Virus record (IMG/VR): IMGVR_UViG_3300043464_002720
Location: 1-32,669 of that record
Origin: a virus
Length of the DNA stretch: 32,669 nucleotides
Direction: 5' to 3' (one strand)
Notes under the pieces: generated by a model
Database searches by the model: none
The model's input: the letters and a program-made list of their open reading frames with translations, nothing else
Told to the model about the DNA's origin: nothing
In this document: in pieces, positions 14,851 through 21,913 of the stretch
Layout: the number at the start of each line of letters is the position of its first letter
Position numbering within the stretch: the stretch's first letter is position 1
Made by a program: the position numbers and the translations under genes

Positions 14851-14949
14851 CTACTTCTTCTTCCCACCATTCTTGTAATCTTTGCCTTTGCCCTTACTTT
14901 TCCCGCCCTTGCCGTTCTTGCTGGTCTTGTAGCCTTTGCCGTTCATCAT
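14851..14949 (-). CDS. Tiny Lys/Gly-rich basic protein
   Basis: A 32-residue minus-strand frame made almost only of Lys, Gly, Asn, Tyr and Ser (for example SKNGKGGKSKGKGKDYKNGG), starting with a double Met and ending one base after the convergent plus-strand gene. A repetitive basic peptide of this kind would bind nucleic acid. Its leader (GGTTGCACAAA) and end (GGGAAGAAGAAGTAG) resemble those of the basic HNH-like gene at 21645-21908, so it may be a deleted relative of that gene. Translation is not proven. Confidence 0.4.
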   Translation of the reverse strand: MMNGKGYKTSKNGKGGKSKGKGKDYKNGGKKK

Positions 14950-15013
14950 GGCTTTTGTGCAACCAATCCAATTCTAGTCACCAAACCGCGCTGGCTATCA
15001 TCACTGTTTTAGC

Positions 15014-15352
15014 ATGAAAAAATTTCGCGTCAAGCTACGCTCTATCGTCTACGAGTGGGTCAACGGGGAAGTGGAGCCAGAGCACGCTCTTCACGAGATT
15101 GTAAAGCTTGTCGATGGGCGATCTGTTAAGCAGTTAAATCTTTGCACCAGGACTTTGCACGCCCTGCTCAGAGCGGGCTATGAAACAATTGAAGACCTGA
15201 CTGAAGCCAGTGAAAAAGAGCTTAGGACTATTCCGCTTATAGGATTTGGCTCTCTTGTTGAAATCGCAGCCGCACTTGATGAGTTCGAGAGGGGCGGTAC
15301 AGAGCTTAATTGTATAGCTGTTAGAACAGATCTGCTTGAGGGGGATGACTGA
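15014..15352 (+). CDS. RNA polymerase alpha-CTD-like protein
   Basis: A 112-residue protein whose residues about 37-92 match the alpha subunit C-terminal domain of bacterial RNA polymerase (two helix-hairpin-helix units): VKQLNLCTRTLHALLRAG, then TIEDLTEASEKELRTIP and IGFGSLVEIAAAL. Aligned by eye with E. coli RpoA, R46 falls at R265 (the main UP-element contact), G77 at G296 and S80 at S299, while the N294 and K298 positions differ. The amino-terminal assembly domain of alpha is absent; residues 1-36 are a short basic/acidic leader. It could bind promoter DNA or replace alpha-CTD contacts. First of a run of overlapping genes leading into replication functions. Confidence 0.75.
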   Translation: MKKFRVKLRSIVYEWVNGEVEPEHALHEIVKLVDGRSVKQLNLCTRTLHALLRAGYETIEDLTEASEKELRTIPLIGFGSLVEIAAALDEFERGGTELNCIAVRTDLLEGDD

Positions 15353-15677
15353 TTTGCTTAAACAGCTTGTTGAACTGCATCAATCTGTCAAGTTAAAAAA
15401 AGAAAACCACAAGAAGAAAATTGCTGACATTGATGACGAGCGTGCAAATCTTTTCTACAAGGCAGCTCAGCTAGAAGAAGATACGCCAGCAATGGATGAA
15501 GTTTACCGACAATTAGATTTACTTGACAGCAAAGAGTTTTCATGCTACTGTCAACTTAGAAATTTTCTTTCACTTGCTGATGAACAGATCGACAAAACAA
15601 TCAAGTCAGTTGTTCAGCGAAGATTTGAATCCATCGGACCCCTTCTTCCATATATTGGTAGCGATGCGTTTGAGTGA
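15345..15677 (+). CDS. Helical hypothetical protein
   Basis: A 110-residue, highly helical protein with a likely coiled coil in the first 50 residues (KKENHKKKIADIDDERANLF). The ATG at 15345 overlaps the alpha-CTD-like gene by 8 nt. No enzyme motif. Co-translation with the neighbouring DNA-binding proteins suggests a helper or structural role, which is inference. Confidence 0.6.
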   Translation: MTDLLKQLVELHQSVKLKKENHKKKIADIDDERANLFYKAAQLEEDTPAMDEVYRQLDLLDSKEFSCYCQLRNFLSLADEQIDKTIKSVVQRRFESIGPLLPYIGSDAFE

Positions 15678-15891
15678 GCTAAATCCGCTCATGACAGTTG
15701 ACCAAGCTAGGAGGGCAGATGAAATATCAGACAAGCTTTGTAGGTTTGCCGTCAGAAAAATCAAAGCCTCTGACCAGGGCAGTAGAGTAAACCATATTCA
15801 CAAACAGCAACTTGAGCTTGCAGTGCTTGGGCGTGATCTGATAGTTGAACTTGAGAGCGAAATCCAAGAGCGTGGGGGCGAAAATGAGTAA
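15664..15891 (+). CDS. Small helical hypothetical protein
   Basis: A 75-residue helical protein (RADEISDKLCRFAVRKIKAS ... LAVLGRDLIVELESEIQERG) starting at an ATG inside the end of the previous gene and overlapping the following start. The frame is open from 15523, but that part only shadows the upstream gene. No recognisable family. Confidence 0.6.
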   Translation: MRLSELNPLMTVDQARRADEISDKLCRFAVRKIKASDQGSRVNHIHKQQLELAVLGRDLIVELESEIQERGGENE

Positions 15892-16630
15892 CAAAACAGT
15901 GCCCGTTGTATCTGATAGATTTCTCGTCGCCCCAGCAAATCTTCTTCAGCAAAACAGAAATTATATCTGGGTGTTCTTGATATTGATGAACAAAGCGAAC
16001 AGTCAGAGGTCTACTGTGATTTCCGGCGATGAACTCATTGAGCTGTCGGGCCTTTCTCCGACTGAGCTAAGAGACGCTTTGTACTGGTTAATGCTAAACG
16101 GTTATGTCAGAAAGACATATTCCGAGGAAAAAGCAAAAAGTGTCTATCTTCTAAGCGTGGAGGGGGCGCTGCCTCATGAGGTTTCCAATAGTCTTCGCCC
16201 CTCATCCAGTCAACTGCCTCGCCCCACACGTTCAACAGAGCCCATCAAGGCAAAAAACAAAAAGTTTGTTGCAACTCTCTCGGGGAGCGAGGGTGTCACA
16301 ATCCCTCCACAGTTATCAACGGTTGCTTCAGGTATTTGCGACTTTTTCAACAATCACAAGGGGGGCGCAAAAACAAAAAGATCTTTTTACAGCCTGCTTG
16401 ATTCTCTGGTTCGGATACTTGAAGACCCAGGGGGCGGCATCGAAGCAGTAAGGAAGCAGCTCGACTCTGCCATTGAGAAATCGAAGTCGGGCGAGAAAAA
16501 GTGGGACTCGATTACTTATCAGAATTGGGACAAATTTGGCAGAGAGAAGAAGCCTCACTGGGAGCAAAATACTAGGCCTTCCACTCAGCAAATAGTTAGC
16601 ACTTTTGAAGAGGACATCGCAGGTTTCTGA
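15884..16630 (+). CDS. Winged-helix protein, putative replication initiator or helicase loader
   Basis: A 248-residue protein. Residues about 20-92 look like a winged helix-turn-helix: ISGDELIELSGLSPTELRDA as the helix-turn-helix, then YWLMLNGYVRKTY and a YLLS wing strand. A disordered Ser/Pro/Lys linker follows (about 105-150), then a helical C-terminal domain ending in acidic residues. It lies directly before a DnaB-type helicase, the usual place of phage replication initiators (O/DnaD-like) that bring the helicase to origin DNA. Exact family not assigned. Confidence 0.6.
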   Translation: MSNKTVPVVSDRFLVAPANLLQQNRNYIWVFLILMNKANSQRSTVISGDELIELSGLSPTELRDALYWLMLNGYVRKTYSEEKAKSVYLLSVEGALPHEVSNSLRPSSSQLPRPTRSTEPIKAKNKKFVATLSGSEGVTIPPQLSTVASGICDFFNNHKGGAKTKRSFYSLLDSLVRILEDPGGGIEAVRKQLDSAIEKSKSGEKKWDSITYQNWDKFGREKKPHWEQNTRPSTQQIVSTFEEDIAGF

Positions 16631-16631
16631 C

Positions 16632-18053
16632 ATGAGCATCATCAATCTCGAAGAATTTGAATCACAGCAGGACTCCTGCGAAATTGAAAAGCACTTTCTC
16701 GCTGCTGCTTACAATCATTTCTGTTTTGCTTTTGGAGAGCAGGAATGGGCGGATAAATTCATGGAAATGTTGAAAGGGCGAGAGCTGTTTTCGGACCCAT
16801 TCAACAGATACATGTTTGACTGCCTTGAAGAAGAGTACGGCACCTTTCATCAATCTCCGACAAACGACATTACTCTTGCCGCTCGTCTGAGAGATGCTTC
16901 GGGCTGCGAAATAAAAGCTGCTGAAGATTACATTGAGCAAGTCGCCTCTTATCCCATAGAGAAAGACTTGGACGTGTGGGCGGAAAAAATAATGCCCATC
17001 TGGTACTTTCATTATTCTCGCTCAAGAGTCAAGGACTATATTCAGAACTCAGCTGATATTGTCAGCAAGAGCTGCAACATCAAAGAATCAAAGGTTGCAA
17101 CCTCTTATCTACTGCAAGCGGTTGACTTGATTGAGGGGGCGGAAGTTTACAAGAAGGAGGTTCACCCTTTGATTGCAGCCAAAGAGATGTTCCTGGGGCC
17201 AAAAATCAACAATCGAGTGATCAGAACTCGCTTCACTGGGCTCAATGCCTCACTCGGGGGCGGGCTGAATCACCCCGACATGGGCAAAGGGGGGCGACTG
17301 ATCGTTGTTGCAGGGCGCCCTGGCAGTGGTAAATCGACCTGGGCGATGAATCTTGCACTTGACGTTGCGATCAAGAATTACAAGGTTTTGTATTACACCT
17401 TGGAAATGCCAGATAGTGAGGTGTGCCAGAGAATGCTGTCTTGCATGGACTACCTCAGGTGCTTAGAGGAAGGGGGGAGCCCCTTGACTTATGGCCATGT
17501 CATCAGGCAGGCCAAGGACGAGAAACAAGAACAGCGAATTCTTGATACGGAAGTTGAACCGATAGCTCAAAACCTTATATTCACTAACACTTTTGAAACG
17601 ACCGCCTCTCAGGTTGTTAGTAAAATCAAGTCTGAAAAAAGAAAGCATCCAGACCTGGCCTTGGTGGTGATCGACTATCTGACACTGATGGACATGGACT
17701 CTGACACCACAAAGGCTGAGAACAGAGCTTTGGCAGTGGGGGCGGCAACAAGAAAGTTCAAGATAGCTGCAACACGTACCGGTGTTGACATTTTGCTTGT
17801 CTGTCAGCTAAATAGAGGGGTTGAAAGTCGTGCAGATAAGCGCCCCATGCTCTCGGACCTCAGAGAGTCGGGCAAGATCGAAGAAGACGCCGACATGGTT
17901 GTTTTCAATTACTGGCCGTATTACTACGACAAAACGCAGGATCAGATGATTTATGAGTACGCTATTGCCAAAAACAGAAAGGGGGCGACGGGAACATGCA
18001 ATATCAATTTTGCAGCTGAGTGCTATGCAATGTTTGAAGCCCCGAAGTGGTAA
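16632..18053 (+). CDS. dnaB: DnaB-type replicative helicase
   Basis: A 473-residue protein. The C-terminal RecA-like domain has Walker A GRPGSGKST (residues 228-236), an LEMPDSEVCQRM segment typical of DnaB H1a, Walker B LALVVIDYLTLMD with D348, and the later RADKRPMLSDLRESGKIEEDADMV region containing the conserved Q-L-N-R-G and arginine-rich stretch of DnaB proteins. The first 180 residues form the helical N-terminal region. It unwinds DNA at the phage fork using ATP. The ATG at 16632 is chosen because it follows the upstream stop; an earlier in-frame start at 16605 overlaps it. Together with the winged-helix and zinc proteins it forms the replication block. Confidence 0.9.
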   Translation: MSIINLEEFESQQDSCEIEKHFLAAAYNHFCFAFGEQEWADKFMEMLKGRELFSDPFNRYMFDCLEEEYGTFHQSPTNDITLAARLRDASGCEIKAAEDYIEQVASYPIEKDLDVWAEKIMPIWYFHYSRSRVKDYIQNSADIVSKSCNIKESKVATSYLLQAVDLIEGAEVYKKEVHPLIAAKEMFLGPKINNRVIRTRFTGLNASLGGGLNHPDMGKGGRLIVVAGRPGSGKSTWAMNLALDVAIKNYKVLYYTLEMPDSEVCQRMLSCMDYLRCLEEGGSPLTYGHVIRQAKDEKQEQRILDTEVEPIAQNLIFTNTFETTASQVVSKIKSEKRKHPDLALVVIDYLTLMDMDSDTTKAENRALAVGAATRKFKIAATRTGVDILLVCQLNRGVESRADKRPMLSDLRESGKIEEDADMVVFNYWPYYYDKTQDQMIYEYAIAKNRKGATGTCNINFAAECYAMFEAPKW

Positions 18054-18680
18054 ATGAAAGCTTCATCGAAAAAATCCCCATGTCCTATATGCGGCCGGCA
18101 CACCGATGACAAGTGCCGGTCCAACGACGAAAGCATATTGTGTTATTCTGGTGATAAATTTGGCCCCAGCGCCAACCTAAGGAAGGGCGATAGCATCCAA
18201 GCCCTTGGCAAGACCTGGATACTCATCTCCTATAACGCGGGCTTCTCGGCAACCTCGTATCTGTTTGTTATAGATGACGGAAGATACAAAAAGCTATCGC
18301 CCCAAGAAAAAAGCCAGCTCAACCGAAAGAAAGTCGCTCTGGCAAGAAAAGCAATATTTGCCTTCAGAGAGATTGAAGATAACTTCTTTCTATTTCTCGC
18401 CCCACGAGATTTATTTTCTCTCGCCCCCGACGAGATTGATTACGTCGAAGCCTTTGGCAGCAAGTTAATCGAGCTGTGTGAAAACCTGGAAGACTTCCTC
18501 TCTCTCAACAGGATTCACATCAAGCAGTTGGGGGCGATCAGGGGCAGGCTGCAGCAGATGAGGGGGCTCCTGGAGGGCCTGCGGGGAGACTTGAGGCACT
18601 TCGGGGAGCAGTTCCTGGGCCAGCCAGTCCAGGCGCCTTCGCGAGGCACGGAGGGGGCGCAAGCTCAGTCTTCCTCTTGA
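18054..18680 (+). CDS. Zinc-finger protein of the replication block
   Basis: A 208-residue protein starting directly after the helicase stop. The N-terminus holds C10-P-I-C13-G-R and C21 and C30 (CPICGR ... KCRSND ... LCYSG), a zinc ribbon like those of primases and primase-like proteins. The middle is mixed (LFLAPRDLFSLAPDEIDYV), and the last 70 residues are helical then disordered (PVQAPSRGTEGAQAQ). No primase catalytic motif (TOPRIM or EGYMD-like) is visible. It may be a primase-accessory or DNA-recognition protein. Its 3' end overlaps the convergent RHH gene by 16 nt. Confidence 0.6.
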   Translation: MKASSKKSPCPICGRHTDDKCRSNDESILCYSGDKFGPSANLRKGDSIQALGKTWILISYNAGFSATSYLFVIDDGRYKKLSPQEKSQLNRKKVALARKAIFAFREIEDNFFLFLAPRDLFSLAPDEIDYVEAFGSKLIELCENLEDFLSLNRIHIKQLGAIRGRLQQMRGLLEGLRGDLRHFGEQFLGQPVQAPSRGTEGAQAQSSS

Positions 18681-18874
18681 CCAACCAGGTTCGCTTTCGC
18701 CCACCTCTCGAATCCGTACTCGACAAGCAGAGCGCAAAAGGTACTCATTGAAAGAGTGCGTGGTTTCATCGCTGCGACTTTTACAGCGGTCTCCTCTTCA
18801 ATCCGCATTTTCACGGTCATTAGGGAGTGCCTCTTGGTCTCCACTTTGGTTTTGTTTGCTTCTTCTGTCATCAT
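18665..18874 (-). CDS. Ribbon-helix-helix DNA-binding regulator
   Basis: A 69-residue protein. Residues about 19-27 (MTVKMRIEE) form the DNA-contacting beta-strand, followed by two helices (ETAVKVAAMKP, then TLSMSTFCALLVEYGFERWAKA), the layout of Arc/MetJ-type RHH repressors, which act as dimers. The MKP...S..TFCA..VE.G.. pattern resembles RHH proteins I know from cyanobacteria. It has its own minus-strand promoter (18914-18942), which lies over the start of the divergent gene at 18925, so the protein could regulate both itself and that operon. Confidence 0.75.
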   Translation of the reverse strand: MMTEEANKTKVETKRHSLMTVKMRIEEETAVKVAAMKPRTLSMSTFCALLVEYGFERWAKANLVGQEED

Positions 18875-18913
18875 GCTAGGATTTGGCTCGAAAGGGGAAC
18901 CAACGGGGACTCT

Positions 18914-18942
18914 ACACTAAACCAATGCCAGGGCAAAGTCAA
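18914..18942 (-). promoter_or_regulatory. Minus-strand sigma70-like promoter for the RHH gene
   Basis: On the minus strand, TTGACT (18942-18937), exactly 17 nt, then TAGTGT (18919-18914). Transcription would begin near 18907, about 33 nt before the RHH ATG. The -10 is identical to that at 3889-3894. Confidence 0.65.
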
Positions 18943-19134
18943 GAGCCGTCGAAGATCTCGCCCGCCCCAAATTGGACGGCAATCTTCAGCGTCCGATATG
19001 ATTTATCGCCCCCAGGCTATGATGAAATTTTTCTTGATTGCATCAATAACCCCAAAAAGAGAAAAAAAGAGCTAATGTGGGAGGCCAGCCTTGAGAAAAA
19101 GAAAAAGAAGGGGCTGGGGCGCAACCAAAAGTAA
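18925..19134 (+). CDS. Basic hypothetical protein
   Basis: A 69-residue protein. Residues 1-35 are Pro/Ser-rich with a short beta stretch (AIFSVRYDLSPPGYDEIF), and the end is very basic (KKRKKELMW, EKKKKKGLGRNQK), likely nucleic-acid-binding. The frame is open from TTG 18883; ATG 18925 is preferred. A weak extended -10 (TGCTAGGAT, 18873-18881) lies upstream, without a good -35. Confidence 0.55.
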   Translation: MPGQSQEPSKISPAPNWTAIFSVRYDLSPPGYDEIFLDCINNPKKRKKELMWEASLEKKKKKGLGRNQK

Positions 19135-19154
19135 TTCATTTGCATCTTAAAATC

Positions 19155-19343
19155 ATGAGCAAAATTAAACTTTTCCGAGGCGACCAAATTCTTATACCTG
19201 GCATAGAAGTGGTTTTCTCCGTCGAAGCCCCAAGAATTGATGGGGGCGAGAAAAAGAAAACTAAAGCTCGAAAACCAAGACCGCAAAAGCCGATTCAGCT
19301 TTCACTGCTCGCCCCCGAACGGAGCCTGGTCGCCAAGGGTTGA
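19155..19343 (+). CDS. Small basic hypothetical protein
   Basis: A 62-residue protein with a short beta-rich N-terminus (IKLFRGDQILIPGIEVVFSV) and a Lys/Arg/Pro-rich C-terminal half (KKKTKARKPRPQKP). Suggests RNA or DNA contact; no family recognised. Confidence 0.5.
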   Translation: MSKIKLFRGDQILIPGIEVVFSVEAPRIDGGEKKKTKARKPRPQKPIQLSLLAPERSLVAKG

Positions 19344-19393
19344 CAGAAGGGGCTGATGGTGCCATTATTCATTGGTCCACCACCCGCCTTGTT

Positions 19394-19684
19394 ATGGGCA
19401 AAGACAAAGCAAACCGACTGATCGATTCTCTGATTGTTGAGTGCCTTTCTCGCGAAGGCCTCTCTTTTGACGACGTTTTTCTTTATGTTGGGCGCAATTT
19501 CCCCATCAACACTCGACAGCCAGGAGAAGGCTGTGTGCCGCCCCGCTTTTACTTTCTTGTTGAAAGTCGCATGAAGGCACTTAAGCGCAAGGGGCTGGTT
19601 TCTTACGATCGGAAGCTGTCTTGCTGGTGCTACAACGAAGAAGCCGCTAAGGGGATCAATGCAGAAGCCGCTGTTCCGGCCTGA
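19394..19684 (+). CDS. Hypothetical protein, possible winged-helix
   Basis: A 96-residue protein from ATG 19394 (MGKDKANRLIDSLIVECLSR). The frame opens at a TTG at 19340 that overlaps the previous stop (TTGA), so the protein may be 18 residues longer. The helix-rich first half followed by RFYFLVESRMKALKRKGLVS and a short YDRKLSCWCYN strand pair looks like a winged-helix end (helix-helix-wing). DNA binding is a guess. Confidence 0.55.
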   Translation: MGKDKANRLIDSLIVECLSREGLSFDDVFLYVGRNFPINTRQPGEGCVPPRFYFLVESRMKALKRKGLVSYDRKLSCWCYNEEAAKGINAEAAVPA

Positions 19685-19874
19685 TAGTGCCGCTTTTGTT
19701 ACGACTGATGACGGCGAAGAAGAGATCGCTTCTGTCAAGTCCAGGCTTGGCAATTACGTGATTCTCGACAACGGCGTCAGGTTTCATGTTCTTGACGATC
19801 GCAAGAAAAGCACCATGATTTGGAGACTGCCAGATCATGGTATTACCATCAAACCAATTCTGGGAAAAGAATGA
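19659..19874 (+). CDS. Small beta-rich hypothetical protein
   Basis: A 71-residue protein of alternating strands (EEEIASVKSRLGNYVILDNG, VRFHVLDD) with a TMIWRLPDHG end. It starts 26 nt inside the preceding gene and ends with an ATGA overlap to the next. Compact beta-barrel size. Not recognised. Confidence 0.55.
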   Translation: MQKPLFRPDSAAFVTTDDGEEEIASVKSRLGNYVILDNGVRFHVLDDRKKSTMIWRLPDHGITIKPILGKE

Positions 19875-20041
19875 GAGTCGAAGAGGTGCCACCGGACCAG
19901 CAAAATTGTCTCAACTGCTATTACAAACGCGAACATCCAACCAGCCTGATCCGACTTTGCTGTCTTGACAATCAGCCACTTCCACTGCCAGCAACTAATT
20001 GGTGTGGGCAGTGGGTAAAGCATCCCGACCGCTTTAAGTAA
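19871..20041 (+). CDS. Small four-cysteine zinc protein
   Basis: A 56-residue protein with C-x2-C (QNCLNCYYKRE), CC, and a C-terminal NWCGQW. This Cys order (NC-x2-CxY ... CC ... WCG-x-W) is a common pattern in tiny phage proteins that fold around one zinc. The ATG at 19871 overlaps the previous stop (ATGA). Its role is not known. Confidence 0.65.
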   Translation: MRVEEVPPDQQNCLNCYYKREHPTSLIRLCCLDNQPLPLPATNWCGQWVKHPDRFK

Positions 20042-20057
20042 CCAATCAATCAATCAA

Positions 20058-20300
20058 ATGACTCCCATTTCCTCTATTACCGAAGTCCAAAGCACGCTTT
20101 CTCTTTCGCCTGAATCTCAGCAGCTTCTTGATGAAGCTCTTGCTGAATTCGAGTCTGCCGAGCGCAACAAAGCAAAGCTGATCATTCAAGAACGACTTCG
20201 CGAGATTCGCCGCCTTGAGGTTCTCCTGGAGAAGGCCAAAGCCGATCTTGCCTCTCTTGTTCAGAAAGGCGAGCAGGAAATCCTGATGCTTGATTACTGA
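20058..20300 (+). CDS. Coiled-coil small protein
   Basis: An 80-residue protein that is almost wholly helical: LLDEALAEFESAERNKAKL, then a heptad-like RLREIRRLEVLLEKAKADLA. It probably forms a dimeric coiled coil. The AATCAATCAAATGAC leader resembles that of the 4996 gene. No recognised family. Confidence 0.6.
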   Translation: MTPISSITEVQSTLSLSPESQQLLDEALAEFESAERNKAKLIIQERLREIRRLEVLLEKAKADLASLVQKGEQEILMLDY

Positions 20301-20653
20301 TGACCGTGCTTTGCAGTTCTTCCAGTGACAAAAGCCTGTTGCTTTCTGATGGCAGCAGGCTTGCCATTGAATGGCCGAGCTGGGATCAGTGTTTGTTTTT
20401 CGATGGCTTCCATGTTACCGAGCTTCAGTGCGAAATGCACCAAAATATTGTTGACGTAATGGCCTACGGGGATCGCTATCCGGTTTCCATGTCAACGGGC
20501 AGATCAATAACTCTCGATCTTCGCATTCGATGCGGGCAGATGGAGCAACTGCCCCTGAAAGAAGCTCACAAACTATTCAGAACAGCGGAATCAATGTCTG
20601 TGAACGATTTACTGGCTGTAGCTTTTCAAAAAATGAACGAGAGAGATCAATGA
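20300..20653 (+). CDS. Beta-rich hypothetical protein
   Basis: A 117-residue protein sharing one base with the previous stop. N-terminal two-thirds is beta-rich (SRLAIEWPSWDQCLFFDGF, ITLDLRIRCG), and the C-terminal third is helical (EAHKLFRTAESMSVNDLLAV). No motif recognised. Coupled by ATGA to the next gene. Confidence 0.55.
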   Translation: MTVLCSSSSDKSLLLSDGSRLAIEWPSWDQCLFFDGFHVTELQCEMHQNIVDVMAYGDRYPVSMSTGRSITLDLRIRCGQMEQLPLKEAHKLFRTAESMSVNDLLAVAFQKMNERDQ

Positions 20654-21066
20654 ACAACAAGCTAAGGGCCTTGGTTGAAGAACTGGCTCAAGCAGGTAAG
20701 CGCTCTCATCGCGAGTGTGAAGACTCTTGGTATTCTTGCCCCAAGTCTCCAGATGGATGTTCAAACGAGAGCGAGGGAGAGGATTGCAACTGTGGAGCGG
20801 ACAGCTGTAACGCCAGGATTGACAACCTCTCCTGCTCATTGTTGACAGAGATGGAAGCCCATGAATCTGGAATCAGGGCGGAGATAAGGTTGTATCACGA
20901 AACCGCCAGTGCTGCTCTTGAGAAAGTAAATAAAGACGCTGCTCGGATTGGCGTTGACACAAGAATTAAGGCCGTAGCCAAAACGTTCAGAGACCTTCAC
21001 GAGAAAGGTCTTAAACAGGCATCTCCATTGCTACTTGCTGAAATAATTGAGGACTGTTTCAAGTGA
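20650..21066 (+). CDS. Conserved phage Cys-rich protein (CEDSWYSCPKS type)
   Basis: A 138-residue protein. Residues about 20-58 carry ECEDSWYSCPKSPDGCSNES and then EDCNCGADSCNARI, a pattern found in many phages (CEDxWYSCPK...C...CNCGA), very likely a metal-binding site. The rest is helical and acidic. ATG 20650 makes an ATGA overlap; an earlier frame start at 20530 only shadows the preceding gene. Role unknown. Confidence 0.7.
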   Translation: MNNKLRALVEELAQAGKRSHRECEDSWYSCPKSPDGCSNESEGEDCNCGADSCNARIDNLSCSLLTEMEAHESGIRAEIRLYHETASAALEKVNKDAARIGVDTRIKAVAKTFRDLHEKGLKQASPLLLAEIIEDCFK

Positions 21067-21278
21067 GTATCTGGATCAACGACAGACTGCCAACCCTTGA
21101 AGATGCAGACCTTCACGGGATGGTGCGCTGGGGCAAGAATCAGCCTGGGATGCTCATGAATTGGAGAGGAGTGAGGGCTAATGAGTTCTGGTCGCATAGC
21201 TCTGCATGGAAGCAACCTGTCGCCTGTTACACTGAAAGTGCAACTTGCGTTTCGCAAGATGAACAGCTATCTCAGTGA
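21063..21278 (+). CDS. DUF551-like small protein
   Basis: A 71-residue protein starting at a GTG that overlaps the previous TGA. WINDRLPTLEDADLHGMVRW at the start resembles the beginning of DUF551-type phage proteins (W-x-x-x-x-x-x-LP), and a Trp-rich segment follows. Short for that family, so possibly a truncated relative. Its 3' end overlaps the next gene by 20 nt. Confidence 0.55.
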   Translation: MSIWINDRLPTLEDADLHGMVRWGKNQPGMLMNWRGVRANEFWSHSSAWKQPVACYTESATCVSQDEQLSQ

Positions 21279-21603
21279 CGACGATGAGTTCAAGGAACAA
21301 TTAGACGACCCAGAAATTTTTGAAGCAACTGCTTCATTGAGTTTGGTCGTAAGCATGATGGAGAACCTGGATCTCTCTTTTGCCGAAACACTAAAGCTCG
21401 GTCAGGTTGCTCTTCTCCGATGCGAAAGAAGGCTTGCCAGATTTCTGGACAGTCTTGAGGGCAAGGAAGACGGCAACTTTATCGAGCAAAAAGAGGCAAT
21501 ACGCTCCCTCTCTGCTTATTGGTCAACGATCTTTGATTCTATAGAAGCACTGTCAAGCATAAGCCTAACGGAAACAGATCACTACCTGGAAAATCCCCCC
21601 TAA
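21259..21603 (+). CDS. Helical hypothetical protein
   Basis: A 114-residue acidic helical protein (LSLVVSMMENLDLSFAETLK, ALLRCERRLARFLDSLEGKE). I start it at the ATG at 21259; 21181 is an alternative that would overlap more of the previous gene. No motif recognised. Last plus-strand gene before a hairpin and the convergent minus-strand group. Confidence 0.55.
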   Translation: MNSYLSDDDEFKEQLDDPEIFEATASLSLVVSMMENLDLSFAETLKLGQVALLRCERRLARFLDSLEGKEDGNFIEQKEAIRSLSAYWSTIFDSIEALSSISLTETDHYLENPP

Positions 21604-21610
21604 GCCCCTC

Positions 21611-21642
21611 GCGAGTCTACCTATCTGGTGAAAGAGACTCGC
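21611..21642. terminator. Hairpin between convergent genes
   Basis: GCGAGTCT pairs perfectly with AGACTCGC around a 16-nt loop, in the 41-nt gap between convergent genes. No T-run follows directly on either strand, so termination is likely but not certain. Confidence 0.55.
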
Positions 21643-21644
21643 AT

Positions 21645-21908
21645 CTACTTCTTTTTGGGTTTACCCCCACTCCCATTTCTCGCCCTATTGGTCCGGGGGT
21701 TCTCAAGTACCATGCGCCCATCCTTGGTATGGCTGAGATCTTTCCCACCCTTGCCAGCGATCCCCCGCTTCTTCCTTTCGCTCCACCTTTCCTCAGAAGC
21801 CTTTTTGACGGAAGGCTTTTTGTTGTACTTGCGCTGATACGCATTCCTCTTACGCTTGGCCTCTGGATTCTCAGAGTAGTAGCGAGACGTCCTGCTCTGA
21901 CCAGCCAT
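21645..21908 (-). CDS. Very basic HNH-like small protein
   Basis: An 87-residue protein rich in Lys and Arg: SRYYSENPEAKRKRNAYQRK, then KKRGIAGKGGKDLSHTKDG, then LENPRTNRARNGSGGKPKKK. The order (basic helix, KD-x-x-H, then a N-x2-R...N segment) recalls small HNH-like phage proteins of the KDVDHKDGNP...N family, but a full HNH catalytic triad is not certain. The most basic product in the window; likely binds DNA or RNA. Last gene of a minus-strand trio. Confidence 0.6.
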   Translation of the reverse strand: MAGQSRTSRYYSENPEAKRKRNAYQRKYNKKPSVKKASEERWSERKKRGIAGKGGKDLSHTKDGRMVLENPRTNRARNGSGGKPKKK

Positions 21909-21913
21909 GTCGA

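Noticed and set aside
18465-18737. 90-codon minus-strand frame
   Set aside because: Shadow of the zinc-protein 3' end in another frame; the RHH gene on the same strand is better supported.
18873-18881. Plus-strand promoter with TGCTAGGAT before the 18925 gene
   Set aside because: The -10 is good, but no -35 lies at 16-18 nt; it is mentioned only as weak in the gene entry.
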